Source: Sinorhizobium fredii USDA 257 (GTDB lineage: Bacteria; Pseudomonadota; Alphaproteobacteria; Rhizobiales; Rhizobiaceae). Taken from it: a stretch of DNA of 64,000 nt. Below, piece after piece: positions 1 to 7,820 of this stretch. The notes under the pieces were generated by a model, which worked only from the letters and a program-made list of their open reading frames with translations, had not been told where the DNA came from and ran no database searches. The stretch spans positions 3,348,001 through 3,412,000 of the forward strand of contig NC_018000.1 in the NCBI RefSeq assembly GCF_000265205.3, given 5' to 3'. Each line of letters starts with the position of its first letter. Within the stretch, counting starts at the first letter, position 1. The position numbers were made by a program, and so were the translations under genes.

Positions 1-375
1 AGGTTGTCGTCGGTGAGGCCTAGTCTGCTGATCGGCTTGGATTTTAAGCTGCCGTGGGGGCGATGCCAATTGTATCGGTAGAGCCAGATCGGTAGGTCGG
101 CGGCCCGCTGCTCCGATGTTTTGTGGGCCTTGGCATAGGCCCATTCGCGCAGAGCGGTCTGGACGACACGTTCGGCCTCGCCATTGGTCTTGGATGTGCT
201 TGACGGCGAGCCGCCGCAGCGCCTTGGCGCAGCGATGGGAGCGCAAGCTTGTGCCATTGTCGTCATTACGCGATGGACCTTGACGCCATGGGCCGTGTGA
301 AGCGCAAGGCATTGAAGAGAAACCGGAGGCAGGAGCGCCGCGTTTCGTCGGGAAAGATTTCCGAAAGGATTGGGC
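1..375 (-). pseudogene. IS481-family transposase remnant, C-terminal part
   Basis: Read on the minus strand, positions 1-203 encode a typical IS481 transposase end (TNGEAERVVQTALREWAYAK, then YNWHRPHGSLKSKPISRLGL). Further 5' (about 204-375) more of the same domain appears in changing frames: DETRRSC, HGVKVHRVMT, DNGTSLRSHR and AKALRRLAVKHI. The usual RTRPYTP stretch before TNG is missing and at least two frameshifts are present, so this is a dead fragment. It would have been an rve-type integrase-core (DDE) transposase. The 3' end runs off the window. The 5' end abuts an unrelated IS5 remnant, so one element was probably disrupted by the other. The family is clear; the exact edge at 375 is approximate. 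Confidence 0.75.
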
Positions 376-384
376 GGCGGCGCT

Positions 385-668
385 GGAGGTGTTTCGAGCC
401 TCATTGCAGCGCCGGCGACAAGGACAACCGGCAGGCGGCACGAAACGCGGCATCATCCCGGTCCTTCCGCACAAGGCCAATGAGAAACAAAAGCCGGGCT
501 TCTTCGCCAAGGCCCTTTACATAGGACGCGCCCGCATCGAACAAGCCGTCGGCGAGCTCAAACGCTTCAACGCGTCGCCCTACGATGCGAGAAGACGAAG
601 CGAAATTCCGCTTCCATTTTCGCACTCACAGCAGGCTTCATCTTGGTCAAATCCGTCCACACCGCCCA
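385..668 (+). pseudogene. IS5-family transposase remnant, 3' end
   Basis: The plus strand encodes the conserved end of an IS5-type DDE transposase: IIPVLPHKANEKQKPGFFAK, then ARIEQAVGELKRF. A one-base loss near 570 shifts the frame, and the ending continues as RVALRCEKTKRN and AGFILVKSVHTA in another frame. Only roughly the last 90 residues are left, so the fragment cannot transpose. It lies directly upstream of the stress promoter of the PRC-barrel gene. Its first codons merge with the IS481 remnant and the boundary is approximate. Confidence 0.75.
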
Positions 669-684
669 ATTCACTGAGGTCGTT

Positions 685-710
685 GGAACTTTCGATCGCT
701 TCATGGCGTT
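685..710 (+). promoter_or_regulatory. EcfG/RpoE2-type promoter
   Basis: GGAAC at 685-689 and CGTT at 707-710 with 17 bases between them match the alphaproteobacterial general stress response sigma-factor consensus (GGAAC-N16/17-CGTT). The -10 element ends 35 bases before the ATG of the PRC-barrel gene, a normal distance. Two more matches lie within 2 kb, each in front of a gene, which makes chance unlikely. Confidence 0.7.
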
Positions 711-745
711 TCCGGGTTCCTGAACATCCTCCAAGGGGTGGGACC

Positions 746-1141
746 ATGCGACGTATTCTGATTGCTCTTGCAGCTACTACGATGATTGTTGGAGCGGCTG
801 CCGCGCAGACGGCGGAAACCACGACCACCGAAACCTTCATCACCGCCAAGCCGACCGACGTGCTGAGCTACAATCTCGTCAATCTCAACGTCACCAACAA
901 TGCCAACGAGTCGATCGGGGAGATCAAGGATCTGGTCCTCTCGGAAGGTCAGCTGGCCGGATATATCGTGTCGGTCGGAGGTGTCCTCGGGATGGGCGAG
1001 CGCTACGTTGTTGTCAGCCCGAAGGCTGTCAAAATCACCTACGTCGAAAACGACAAGAAATGGACGGCTGTGATGGACGCGACCAAGGATCAGCTCAAGG
1101 CGGCCCCCGAGTTCAAATACGAAGGCCGCTGGAAACGCTAA
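746..1141 (+). CDS. PRC-barrel domain protein with signal peptide
   Basis: A 131-residue protein. The first ~21 residues form a signal peptide (MRRILIALAATTMIVGAAAA followed by Q), so it is predicted periplasmic. Residues ~35-120 form a PRC-barrel: the pattern VLSYNLVNLNVTN, IGEIKDLVLSEGQ, AGYIVSVGGVLGMGERYVVV is characteristic. PRC-barrels are small beta folds that bind partners; family members are common in rhizobial stress regulons and no enzymatic role is implied. The start at 746 is chosen because an AAGGGGTGG ribosome-binding site precedes it and the signal peptide begins there; the frame itself is open much further upstream through the IS5 remnant. The candidate EcfG promoter at 685-710 suggests expression in the general stress response. 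Confidence 0.85.
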   Translation: MRRILIALAATTMIVGAAAAQTAETTTTETFITAKPTDVLSYNLVNLNVTNNANESIGEIKDLVLSEGQLAGYIVSVGGVLGMGERYVVVSPKAVKITYVENDKKWTAVMDATKDQLKAAPEFKYEGRWKR

Positions 1142-1204
1142 CTCCCGAAAGACGGCTACGCTGCTTTAGCATCGTTCCGTCATTCTCCTATAAGGACACG
1201 TTGA

Positions 1205-1561
1205 ATGGCCCAGACTCTTAACCCCGCCGCACCTGGTGTCGGTGATACACAGGAGGCACTAGAAAAACAGATCGCGACGCTTCGCAATGAAGTGACAAAG
1301 ATCAACAAGATCCTTGCGGAACGAACTGTCGGCGTTTTTGATCAAGCGCGCGAGCGGGCATCCGATCTTTACAATGACGCGTCGAACACGGCCGCGCGCG
1401 CAGCGAAGCAACTAGGCACGCAGGTCCAAGCGGTATCAGAGGTCGCTCGAAAGAACCCGGGCGCCACAGCGACTGTGCTTGGCGGGGTCGGCATTGTCAG
1501 TTTTCTGCTGGGCGTGGCTGTCGGGCTGACTTTGGCGGATACGCGCCGCCGTTGGTATTGA
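1205..1561 (+). CDS. DUF883/ElaB-YqjD-like membrane-anchored protein
   Basis: A 118-residue protein with a helical, Ala- and Lys-rich N-terminal part (EALEKQIATLRNEVTKINKI, then AARAAKQLGTQVQAVSE) and one C-terminal membrane segment (TVLGGVGIVSFLLGVAVGL) ending in a short basic tail, DTRRRWY. This is the layout of ElaB/YqjD/DUF883 proteins, tail-anchored inner-membrane proteins that in Escherichia coli bind stationary-phase ribosomes. TAAGGA precedes the ATG. It lies 63 bases after the PRC-barrel gene on the same strand and may share its stress promoter, as I see no separate GGAAC/CGTT motif. Family membership rests on architecture rather than on a diagnostic motif. Confidence 0.65.
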   Translation: MAQTLNPAAPGVGDTQEALEKQIATLRNEVTKINKILAERTVGVFDQARERASDLYNDASNTAARAAKQLGTQVQAVSEVARKNPGATATVLGGVGIVSFLLGVAVGLTLADTRRRWY

Positions 1562-1634
1562 TTCACACTGTTCAAAACTAGGACCGGATAGTCCCAGTTT
1601 CTTCCACTTACAAGAAGGCAAGATTGCTCTCCTC

Positions 1635-1985
1635 ATGCAGCAAAACAATACCTTGTACCTGATCATTGGCGGCTTCGTTGTCGCCGTCATAGTCCTGGGC
1701 GTCTACCTCTATCGCGAGGAAACGAAGCCGGCCGGCGTTGAACTCCGGCTCGACCAGAATGGCGTTTTCGGTCCAGGAAAACTGAGTGCTGAGCGGATCT
1801 GTCAAGCTCCGGGATCGACCGGGAGCGGAGGCCGTCAACCCCATCAGGTCAGCCTTCAGGGACATCTGTTGAGCGCCCCCGATTTCTGCCGATGCGATCG
1901 AAGATTTCGTTCGTCAATCATCAATGGAAACTCAATAGACGACGCTCCGCCGCTTTACGCAGAGCGTCGGCTAAACGACCGTTGA
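1635..1985 (+). CDS. Small single-pass membrane protein, probably frameshifted
   Basis: The protein starts with a clear membrane segment (LYLIIGGFVVAVIVLGVYLY) followed by a basic-acidic hinge and GVELRLDQNG. This is how a widespread short rhizobial hypothetical protein of about 50 residues looks. In the frame as written translation continues to 116 residues with a low-complexity, non-protein-like tail. Reading one base later from about 1764 gives FSVQEN and a stop at 1783-1785, a natural short ending. I infer a one-base insertion (or sequencing error) near 1763 that fused the gene to downstream noncoding sequence. It follows the DUF883-like gene on the same strand. Function unknown. Confidence 0.5.
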   Translation: MQQNNTLYLIIGGFVVAVIVLGVYLYREETKPAGVELRLDQNGVFGPGKLSAERICQAPGSTGSGGRQPHQVSLQGHLLSAPDFCRCDRRFRSSIINGNSIDDAPPLYAERRLNDR

Positions 1986-2347
1986 GGAGTTGGAGATCGC
2001 GGTAATCAACTGCGCTATGGCGAACGGCTTCTCAAGCACGATACTGTTTGGGAACGCCCTTTCGGACGGCCAGTCAACCGCGCCGTGTCCACTGATGTAG
2101 ACGACAGCTACCTCCGGGTCGATCTCCCGGGCAGTGCGCGCTACCTCCCAACCGTCGACGGCCCTATCCGAGAGCATGATGTCAGTGACCACACCCTTGG
2201 CTGCGCCTTCTGCGCTCCTGAGGTACTCCATGGCCTCGTTCCGCTGGAGAAGGCGATGACATTGAAGCCTGCCTCGGTCAGCGCTTCTTCAAAGTCGAAG
2301 AGTAACAGCCCTTCGTCTTCCACAAGCATAATCGTAACCGGTTCCAT
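1971..2347 (-). pseudogene. Single-domain response regulator, frameshifted
   Basis: The two halves of a receiver domain lie in different minus-strand frames. The first half (from the ATG at 2345-2347) reads MEPVTIMLVEDEGLLLFDFE and EALTEAGFNVIAFSSG and holds the acidic pocket. The second half reads EYLRSAEGAAKGVVTDIMLS with the phospho-acceptor Asp in VTDIML, then VVYISGHG and the conserved Lys in VLEKPF. The frame changes near 2236-2245, where one base seems to be missing. No output domain follows, so it would be a CheY-like single-domain regulator of ~125 residues, a class used with HWE/HisKA_2 kinases in rhizobial stress signalling. A candidate EcfG promoter precedes it. Either a true pseudogene or a sequencing error. 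Confidence 0.7.
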
Positions 2348-2384
2348 GGCCTTCGACCGTTGCAAGCCCATCCCAATGGCGGGA

Positions 2385-2409
2385 AACGCAGGCGAAGAGC
2401 AACCGTTCC
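2385..2409 (-). promoter_or_regulatory. EcfG/RpoE2-type promoter
   Basis: On the minus strand GGAAC (2409-2405) is followed after exactly 16 bases by CGTT (2388-2385), matching the EcfG/RpoE2 consensus. The -10 element ends 37 bases before the start codon of the response-regulator gene at 2347, almost the same distance as at the PRC-barrel gene. Confidence 0.7.
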
Positions 2410-2650
2410 AATGCAACTGAGTCTCCTTTGGACGTTCAATAGGTGACCGTCAACCGCGTCGCTGTAAGTGCCGGCCGGCGAAGTCGCCACCTCGTTTCGT
2501 GTCCATGTCCATCCGACCCCTTTGGTGTCTCTTATGTCGGCGTCGTCACCGGGACAAGTAGACGATCGATCACCACGTCGCTGCGTTCGTGAGCTTGATT
2601 GTGTCAAGGAGAACGAACTCACGTCAGCGGTATCATGCGTAGCTCAAAAT

Positions 2651-2675
2651 GGAACAAAACCGGGTGCCAAACGTT
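2651..2675 (+). promoter_or_regulatory. EcfG/RpoE2-type promoter
   Basis: GGAAC at 2651-2655 and CGTT at 2672-2675 with 16 bases between them match the EcfG/RpoE2 consensus. The motif lies 61 bases before the ATG of the 27-residue gene at 2737. Confidence 0.65.
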
Positions 2676-2736
2676 GTCCAAGGTTGGAGTACAATCACGA
2701 GAAAAGCACCGTTCTAGGTACTCCTAGGAGACGTCT

Positions 2737-2820
2737 ATGGATATTACCACGCTTCTCATCATAGTTCTGATAGTTATTCTGCTAGGCGGCGGCTTCTACG
2801 GACGAGGACGCTGGTATTAA
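2737..2820 (+). CDS. 27-residue membrane microprotein
   Basis: A short open frame MDITTLLIIVLIVILLGGGF followed by YGRGRWY and a stop. It has a strong Shine-Dalgarno sequence (TAGGAG at 2725-2730, six bases before the ATG) and a candidate EcfG promoter upstream, so it is very probably translated. The first ~20 residues form one hydrophobic helix and the tail is glycine-, arginine- and aromatic-rich. Such tiny membrane proteins are common near stress genes of rhizobia and usually annotated as hypothetical or DUF3309-like; I cannot assign a function. It is shorter than most gene finders allow. Confidence 0.65.
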   Translation: MDITTLLIIVLIVILLGGGFYGRGRWY

Positions 2821-2980
2821 AACCACGCCAGGATACTTTACTTGTCCACGGAGAAATTTTGGGATTCCGTCAAGCTGCGGTACCACACTGTAGTACAAAA
2901 CAGCGCTGCAACGGGTCGCCCCATTAATTGAGGTCCACTTTATCCTGCGTCTTGGACGCGAGAGAAGAGTTCAAGAGATA

Positions 2981-4057
2981 TCAGATTTGCTCAGTGGGGT
3001 GCCTGCGTTCCTCGACTTCAGCGGTGGTCCACTCAAGGAACAGGCTGTAGGCGACCGCCAACAGCGTTGGCCCAAGGAATACCCCGATGAAGCCAAAGGC
3101 GACGACGCCACCAAGGAACCCGAAAAGGCCGAGCAACACGGGCAGGCTGTTGGTCTTGCCGAGGACGTAGGGTCTGAGGACGTTGTCGATGCTGCTGACG
3201 AGAAGCAGACCCCATGCTGCGACGAACAGGCCCCACCAAACGGCTCCCTGGACAAAAAACCATAGCGCCACCGCGCCCCACACAAGCGGGGGGCCTATCG
3301 CCACGAACGACAGGACAAACGTAAGGAAACCAAGCAATAGCGCCTGAGGCACACCGGCGATCCAGAAACCAATGCCGGCCAGGACGGCCTGGGCGAGGGC
3401 CGTGCCGATCAAACCGTAAATGACGCCTTTGACGGTCCCGCCGACGACCGTGAGCAGTTTTCGAGACCGGAGGCCGGCGAACCTTTCGCCAACTTCGCGC
3501 ACGTAGGCTGCAATCCGCCGACCGTGAAGGAAGAAGAAAAAGGCGATGAATACGCTCATCCCGAGTTCTAAGAGCCCGGCGCCGAGTACCGCTCCGCTGG
3601 CTACTGCCAAGTTTGTGGCGGGGCCGATCAGCTTCTTGAGCTCAATGATGAACGCGGGCGCATTGTGGGCCAAGCTCTCCCAATAGGCAGCCACGTTTTC
3701 GCCAATGACCGGCAGTCCTGCGACCCAAAGCGGTGGCGCCGGGGGCCCCTGCTCGAGAATCTGGTTCACCGCCGTGAGCAGGTTGCTTACGCTGTCGGTC
3801 AATGACGGCACCATCACGGCGAACGGTGCGACGAGAACGAGGGCAACCAGCAACGTCATCACGGCGGCCGCCAGGCTTTTATTGCCACCGACTGCCCGCT
3901 CGCACCTCTGGTAGACCGGCCATGTCGAGAAACATATGACCGCCGCCCACAGGATAGCTGAGAGGAAGGGCTGAAGGACGAGAGCGCAACCGAACGCCAG
4001 CAGAAGAAGGGCGCCGACCCCGAGAATTTGTTCGATTGGCTTACCGAGGGGTATCAT
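2981..4057 (-). CDS. AI-2E family transporter (PerM/YdiK-like)
   Basis: A ~358-residue integral membrane protein with about eight hydrophobic segments, for example LLLLAFGCALVLQPFLSAIL, VMTLLVALVLVAPFAVMVPS, GMSVFIAFFFFLHGRRIAAY and VIYGLIGTALAQAVLAGIGF. The late region with FVLSFVAIGPPLVWG and the ending LGLFGFLGGVVAFGFIGVFL GP are typical of the AI-2E/UPF0118 exporter family, whose members have been linked to autoinducer, Na+/H+ or small-molecule export; the substrate here is unknown. I chose the inner ATG at 4055-4057 because AGGAAAG precedes it at good distance. The frame is open to 4126, which would add 23 polar residues. It ends near the stress cluster but I see no EcfG motif in front of it. 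Confidence 0.85.
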   Translation of the reverse strand: MIPLGKPIEQILGVGALLLLAFGCALVLQPFLSAILWAAVICFSTWPVYQRCERAVGGNKSLAAAVMTLLVALVLVAPFAVMVPSLTDSVSNLLTAVNQILEQGPPAPPLWVAGLPVIGENVAAYWESLAHNAPAFIIELKKLIGPATNLAVASGAVLGAGLLELGMSVFIAFFFFLHGRRIAAYVREVGERFAGLRSRKLLTVVGGTVKGVIYGLIGTALAQAVLAGIGFWIAGVPQALLLGFLTFVLSFVAIGPPLVWGAVALWFFVQGAVWWGLFVAAWGLLLVSSIDNVLRPYVLGKTNSLPVLLGLFGFLGGVVAFGFIGVFLGPTLLAVAYSLFLEWTTAEVEERRHPTEQI

Positions 4058-4368
4058 GCCCAACTTTCCTATTGCTTCCGGCCAAATTAACAGCGGGCGA
4101 ACGCGAGTAGCGGCTCGGGTGGCCATATCGCCGGTGATGTTCGAGCCGCCGCAGAATCATCGAGTATCTCCATTCTTGTTCCGTCGCAGCCGATCGTCTC
4201 ACTGACGAAAGCCGGTACCTCTAGGCCCATCTTACGACGAGTCGCGCATCCTTCGATGGGCGGCCCCTGGCCGCTGAGCCCGCTGCCAGTATCGCGCTGT
4301 CGACATCCCGACACCATCCGCCCGATCCTGATCGGTTGACCTAGGTTCCGTCAATCGGTTGCGGTCTA
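4058..4368. other. Intergenic region before the IS630 element
   Basis: This 311-base stretch holds the upstream region of the AI-2E transporter gene. I found no EcfG-type motif on the relevant strand and no convincing gene. The open frames on both strands lack protein-like composition. It ends at the TA target of the IS630-family insertion (4367-4368). Confidence 0.4.
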
Positions 4369-5540
4369 GTCATCTGGAACTAAAATTCACTACATTGTAT
4401 GCTTGGCCTCTTCATCGGAGGTTGAGGCATGGCAAATGCGACTGGCCGACCAACGGCCCCATTGGTTTTGAGCGAGGCGGAGCGGGAATATCTGGAGCGA
4501 CAGGTGCGCAAGCATCGCGTTGCGCGCTCCATGTCGGAGCGGTGCCGGATCATTCTTCGCTGTGGCGAGGGAGTTCCGAGCAAGGTCGTTGCGGGCGAAC
4601 TCGGCGTGCATGAACATACGGTTGGCAAATGGCGACGGCGCTTCCTTAAAGACCGGCTCGATGGTCTGCTCGACGAAGTTCGCCCTGGTCGGCCCCGAAC
4701 AATCGACGACGATCAGATTGCGGCTGTGATCGAGCGCACGCTGCGTTCAACGCCAAGCGATGCGACCCATTGGTCGATCCGCTCGATGGCAGGGGCCACA
4801 GGCTTTTCGCACACGACAATCCGCCGGATATGGAACGCTTTCGGCCTGCAGCCGCATCGCACAGAGACGTTCAAGCTTTCCAGCGATCCTTTGTTCGTCG
4901 ATAAGGTCCGCGACATCGTCGGTCTTTATCTGTCACCTCCCAATCGGGCGCTGGTTCTCAGCGTGGACGAGAAGAGCCAAATCCAGGCCCTCGACCGCGA
5001 GCAGCCAGTGCTGCCGATGATGCCTGGCGTGCCGGAACGGCGCACGCATTCTTATGTCCGACACGGCACAACCACGTTGTTTGCCGCTCTGGACGTCGCC
5101 TCCGGCTTTGTCATCGGCAAATGCTACAAGCGGCACCGTGCCACCGAATTCCTGGATTTCCTGAAGCAGATCGATGCGAGCGTACCGTCCGATTTGGACG
5201 TTCATATCGTGATGGACAACTATGCGACCCACAAAACTGCATCGATCAAAAACTGGCTGATGCGACGGCCGCGCTACCACGTCCACTTCACCCCGACCTC
5301 GGCGTCATGGATCAATCAGGTCGAACGCTGGTTTGCGGAACTGACCCGCAAGCAGCTCCGTCGCGGCGTCCATACTTCGACTATGCAGCTCGAGGCCGAC
5401 ATCCGAAGCTTCATCGAACGCCACAACGAGAACCCGAAGCCTTACAGGTGGACGAAATCCGCAGACGACATCCTGGCCTCCGTCAAACGTTTCTGCCAGA
5501 AAGTCCAGGACTTATGACACGAATTTCGGATTCAGGTGAC
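4369..5540 (+). mobile_element. IS630-family insertion sequence, complete
   Basis: A 1172-bp element bounded by TA dinucleotides (4367-4368 and 5541-5542), the normal target duplication of this family. The ends form imperfect inverted repeats: the left end begins GTCATCTGGAACTAAAATTC and the inverted right end begins GTCACCTGAATCCGAAATTC. The single gene inside is intact, so the element could be active. Its right end is immediately followed by the IS701-family element. Confidence 0.85.
4429..5517 (+). CDS. IS630-family transposase
   Basis: A 362-residue DDE transposase that moves the element by cut-and-paste at TA sites. The N-terminal ~120 residues hold a winged/homeodomain-like helix-turn-helix ([25 protein letters not shown] and [19 protein letters not shown]). 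The catalytic domain shows the three acidic residues in [27 protein letters not shown] and [13 protein letters not shown]. Length and motif spacing fit intact IS630 enzymes. The ATG at 4429 follows GGAGGTTGAGGC. No internal stop or frameshift is seen. Confidence 0.92.
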   Translation: MANATGRPTAPLVLSEAEREYLERQVRKHRVARSMSERCRIILRCGEGVPSKVVAGELGVHEHTVGKWRRRFLKDRLDGLLDEVRPGRPRTIDDDQIAAVIERTLRSTPSDATHWSIRSMAGATGFSHTTIRRIWNAFGLQPHRTETFKLSSDPLFVDKVRDIVGLYLSPPNRALVLSVDEKSQIQALDREQPVLPMMPGVPERRTHSYVRHGTTTLFAALDVASGFVIGKCYKRHRATEFLDFLKQIDASVPSDLDVHIVMDNYATHKTASIKNWLMRRPRYHVHFTPTSASWINQVERWFAELTRKQLRRGVHTSTMQLEADIRSFIERHNENPKPYRWTKSADDILASVKRFCQKVQDL

Positions 5541-5543
5541 TAG

Positions 5544-6957
5544 CATTACAGTTGCATATTTATCTATGGTCTGAATCTATGGGTCTCCATGATTCGGAGG
5601 TCATGGATGACAGGTGCATCAATCGAGACTACGCTTGAGCTTTGGGCATCATCGCTGCGTGACGTGAAGGCTCGTATGCGGAAGCTGTTTACGCAGGAGC
5701 GAGTTGCAGCATCTGCGAACCTTTTCCTGGACGGCTTGCTGGGTGACGAGCGGCGTAAGACAGGTTGGATGCGCGCTGAGGCGGCCGGTGATCCCGGCCC
5801 GTGGCGGCAACAAGCCATTCTGGGTCGCGGGCGTTGGGACGCGGACGGACTTCGCGACATCGTGCGAGAGTATGTTGTCGAAAACCTCGCCACAGATGAT
5901 GCGGTCCTGGTCATCGATGAGACGGGCTTCCTCAAGCAGGGCAAGACATCGTGCGGTGTTGCGCGTCAATATACAGGTTCGGCAGGCAAGATAACGAACT
6001 GCCAGATCGGTGTGTTCGCCGCCTATGTGTCCGCTCGCGGTCATGCCTTTATCGATCGGGCCCTGTACTTGCCCAAAAGCTGGACCGGCGATCCGGCAAG
6101 GCTTGCAGCAACCCATGTTCCTGAGGCTGTAGCCTTCGCTACCAAGCCAGGCTTGGCTGTCGATATGATACGGCGTGCGCTGGCAGCCGATGTGCCGTTT
6201 TCATGGGTGGCCGCAGATGCGGTGTATGGCGTCGGGGACGTCGAAGGAACCCTGCGCCGAGCCTGCAAAGGCTACGTTCTTGGGGTCAAATCGGACCACC
6301 ATTTCGGCTCCTGGTCGGGTAAGCCTCCGGTCGCCGGCACAGCTCAGGAGATCGCCCGTGATCTCGATCCAAGTGCATGGCAGCGTCTTTCCGCCGGTGA
6401 GGGCACCAAAGGCGCGCGGCTTCATGACTGGGCCTACTGCGAACTCGCCGATCTCGATGCCGACGAATATAACGAGACGAAATCGGGGCTTTGGACCCGT
6501 GGCCTGCTGATCCGGCGCAATATCAGCGACGGTGATCTCGCATTCTTCACCACATGGTGCCCGGCCGGGACGGGCATCCAGACGCTCGTTTCCGTGGAAG
6601 GCCATCGCTGGGCGATCGAAGACAGCTTCGAGACCGCCAAGAACGAGCTCGGACTCGATCACAACGAAACCCGGTCATGGCATGGCTGGCATCGCCACGT
6701 CTCCCTCGTCATGCTCGCCTTCGCCATGATGGCGGTGATCCGATACCGCGCCAATGACGCGACGCCCCAAAAAAGACCGCGGATGCCGACCATCAGGATT
6801 TGATCCGCTGGTCTATCCAGGAAGTCCGGCGCATCGCCATCAGACTTGCCCAGCGTCGCATAAACCCCGCCTACGTCATCGCATGGTCATGCTGGAGGCG
6901 CGCTCATCAGGCGGCCGCTCGACGTGCTCATCTGAGAACTAAAATGCAACTGTAATG
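5544..6957 (+). mobile_element. IS701-family insertion sequence
   Basis: A 1414-bp element with inverted ends: the left begins CATTACAGTTGCATATTTAT and the inverted right end begins CATTACAGTTGCATTTTAGT. It is flanked by the 4-base direct repeat CTAG (5540-5543 and 6958-6961), the target duplication expected for IS701. The left CTAG is made of the last base of the IS630 element, its TA duplication and the next base, so the IS701 element landed precisely at the IS630 edge and is the younger insertion. Confidence 0.85.
5607..6955 (+). CDS. IS701-family transposase, two frames joined at an A6 run
   Basis: The main frame encodes an IS701 DDE transposase with VLVIDETGFLKQGKTSCGVA (first Asp), WVAADAVYGVGD (second Asp) and EGHRWAIEDSFETAKNELGL (Glu). 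It stops at 6803 after a frame change near the A-run at 6769-6774. Reading in the -1 frame from there restores a natural C-terminus (DLIRWSIQEVRRIAIRLAQR and INPAYVIAWSCWRRAHQ) and stops at 6955 just inside the right end. So the full protein needs a -1 shift by ribosomal or transcriptional slippage on the A-run, or the gene carries a one-base defect. The ATG at 5607 is chosen for the CGGAGG eight bases upstream. Confidence 0.8.
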
Positions 6958-6961
6958 CTAG

Positions 6962-7335
6962 GGCGTGAACTCATAAACGTGCCCCGCGGATGCTTGCGAG
7001 GCCTGTCTCTTGAGCGACGTCTTGCCGGGCTTGGAGGCCGTGAACTGGAAGGGCCTACCTGAAAACATCGCAGACCCACAGCTTGAGGCCGGTTAGCCTT
7101 CCCAGGTTCTTTGGCGCGCTGCGGGTTCTTGGACTTCTGGCCGACGATGGAGTTCTTCACAACGGCGTCGCTCAGGTGATCCACCACTGCCGCGATGGCG
7201 AAGCCGTCGCCCAGTCGCTCGTAGAAACTTTTCTTTGTTTGCCTGCGCGAACGCGGTTTCCGTCCCCGCCAAAACTGCCACGGAGGCGGCGGTCAGCGTC
7301 AGCCCTGCGACCACGCTTCGTTCTTGTGACAGAAG
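6962..7335 (-). pseudogene. Truncated-haemoglobin-like gene, broken
   Basis: Pieces of one protein appear on the minus strand in three frames: a signal-peptide-like stretch (VVAGLTLTAASVAVLAGTET then AFAQ), then FYERLGDGFAIAAVVDHLSD and AVVKNSIVGQKSKNPQ, then NLGRLTGLKLWVCDVF, then GRPFQFTASKPGKTSL. The order and the phrases YERLG, A-VVD and the GGPFQFT-like motif match group 1 truncated globins, small haem proteins that bind oxygen or nitric oxide. There are at least three frameshifts and no C-terminal helix; the 3' end runs into the IS insertion site. AAGGAGGTG at 7339-7347 marks the old ribosome-binding site. Confidence 0.55.
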
Positions 7336-7820
7336 TCCACCTCCTTGGTAGTGAAAGAATGCTGGTCCGTTTAGAACATACCGCCCATTCAAACTTGACG
7401 GCGGGCCAATTTAAACTTCACTGGATTTAGATTGGGGCGCAGGGATAAAGTACGGTTAGCATCATCGCGCGTCTAAGTTGTTCGGACGTCTACAAGACTA
7501 GGCGATGTCGGCGTGTTACGACTGGATATGACAAACTCGCAGTCAATTATTTGGCTTTCAACGAGCTCGCATCAAACCGAATTTGGCAACGCTGTTAGTG
7601 GTGAAAACCTGACGGTTGATCCCCGTCGTGGAAGTCCGCTCTGGGTAGGATTTTCCGTTCGCGTTCGCAATTAGAACGAGCAACCAGCGTACTATACTGA
7701 CTTCGATGACTACGGGCCTCTCGATGGTATGGGGTTGCCTGCTACACTGAGCCCGTGCCGACCTGGGGAGTACTGGGGCGGGTTATGCAAAGAGATACTG
7801 TTTCGGACCGAGGTTCAATC
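7336..7820. other. Intergenic region without recognised gene
   Basis: Between the globin remnant and the next gene I see no convincing coding frame, repeat or promoter match. The stretch is less GC-rich than its surroundings and contains many stops in all frames. Confidence 0.4.
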
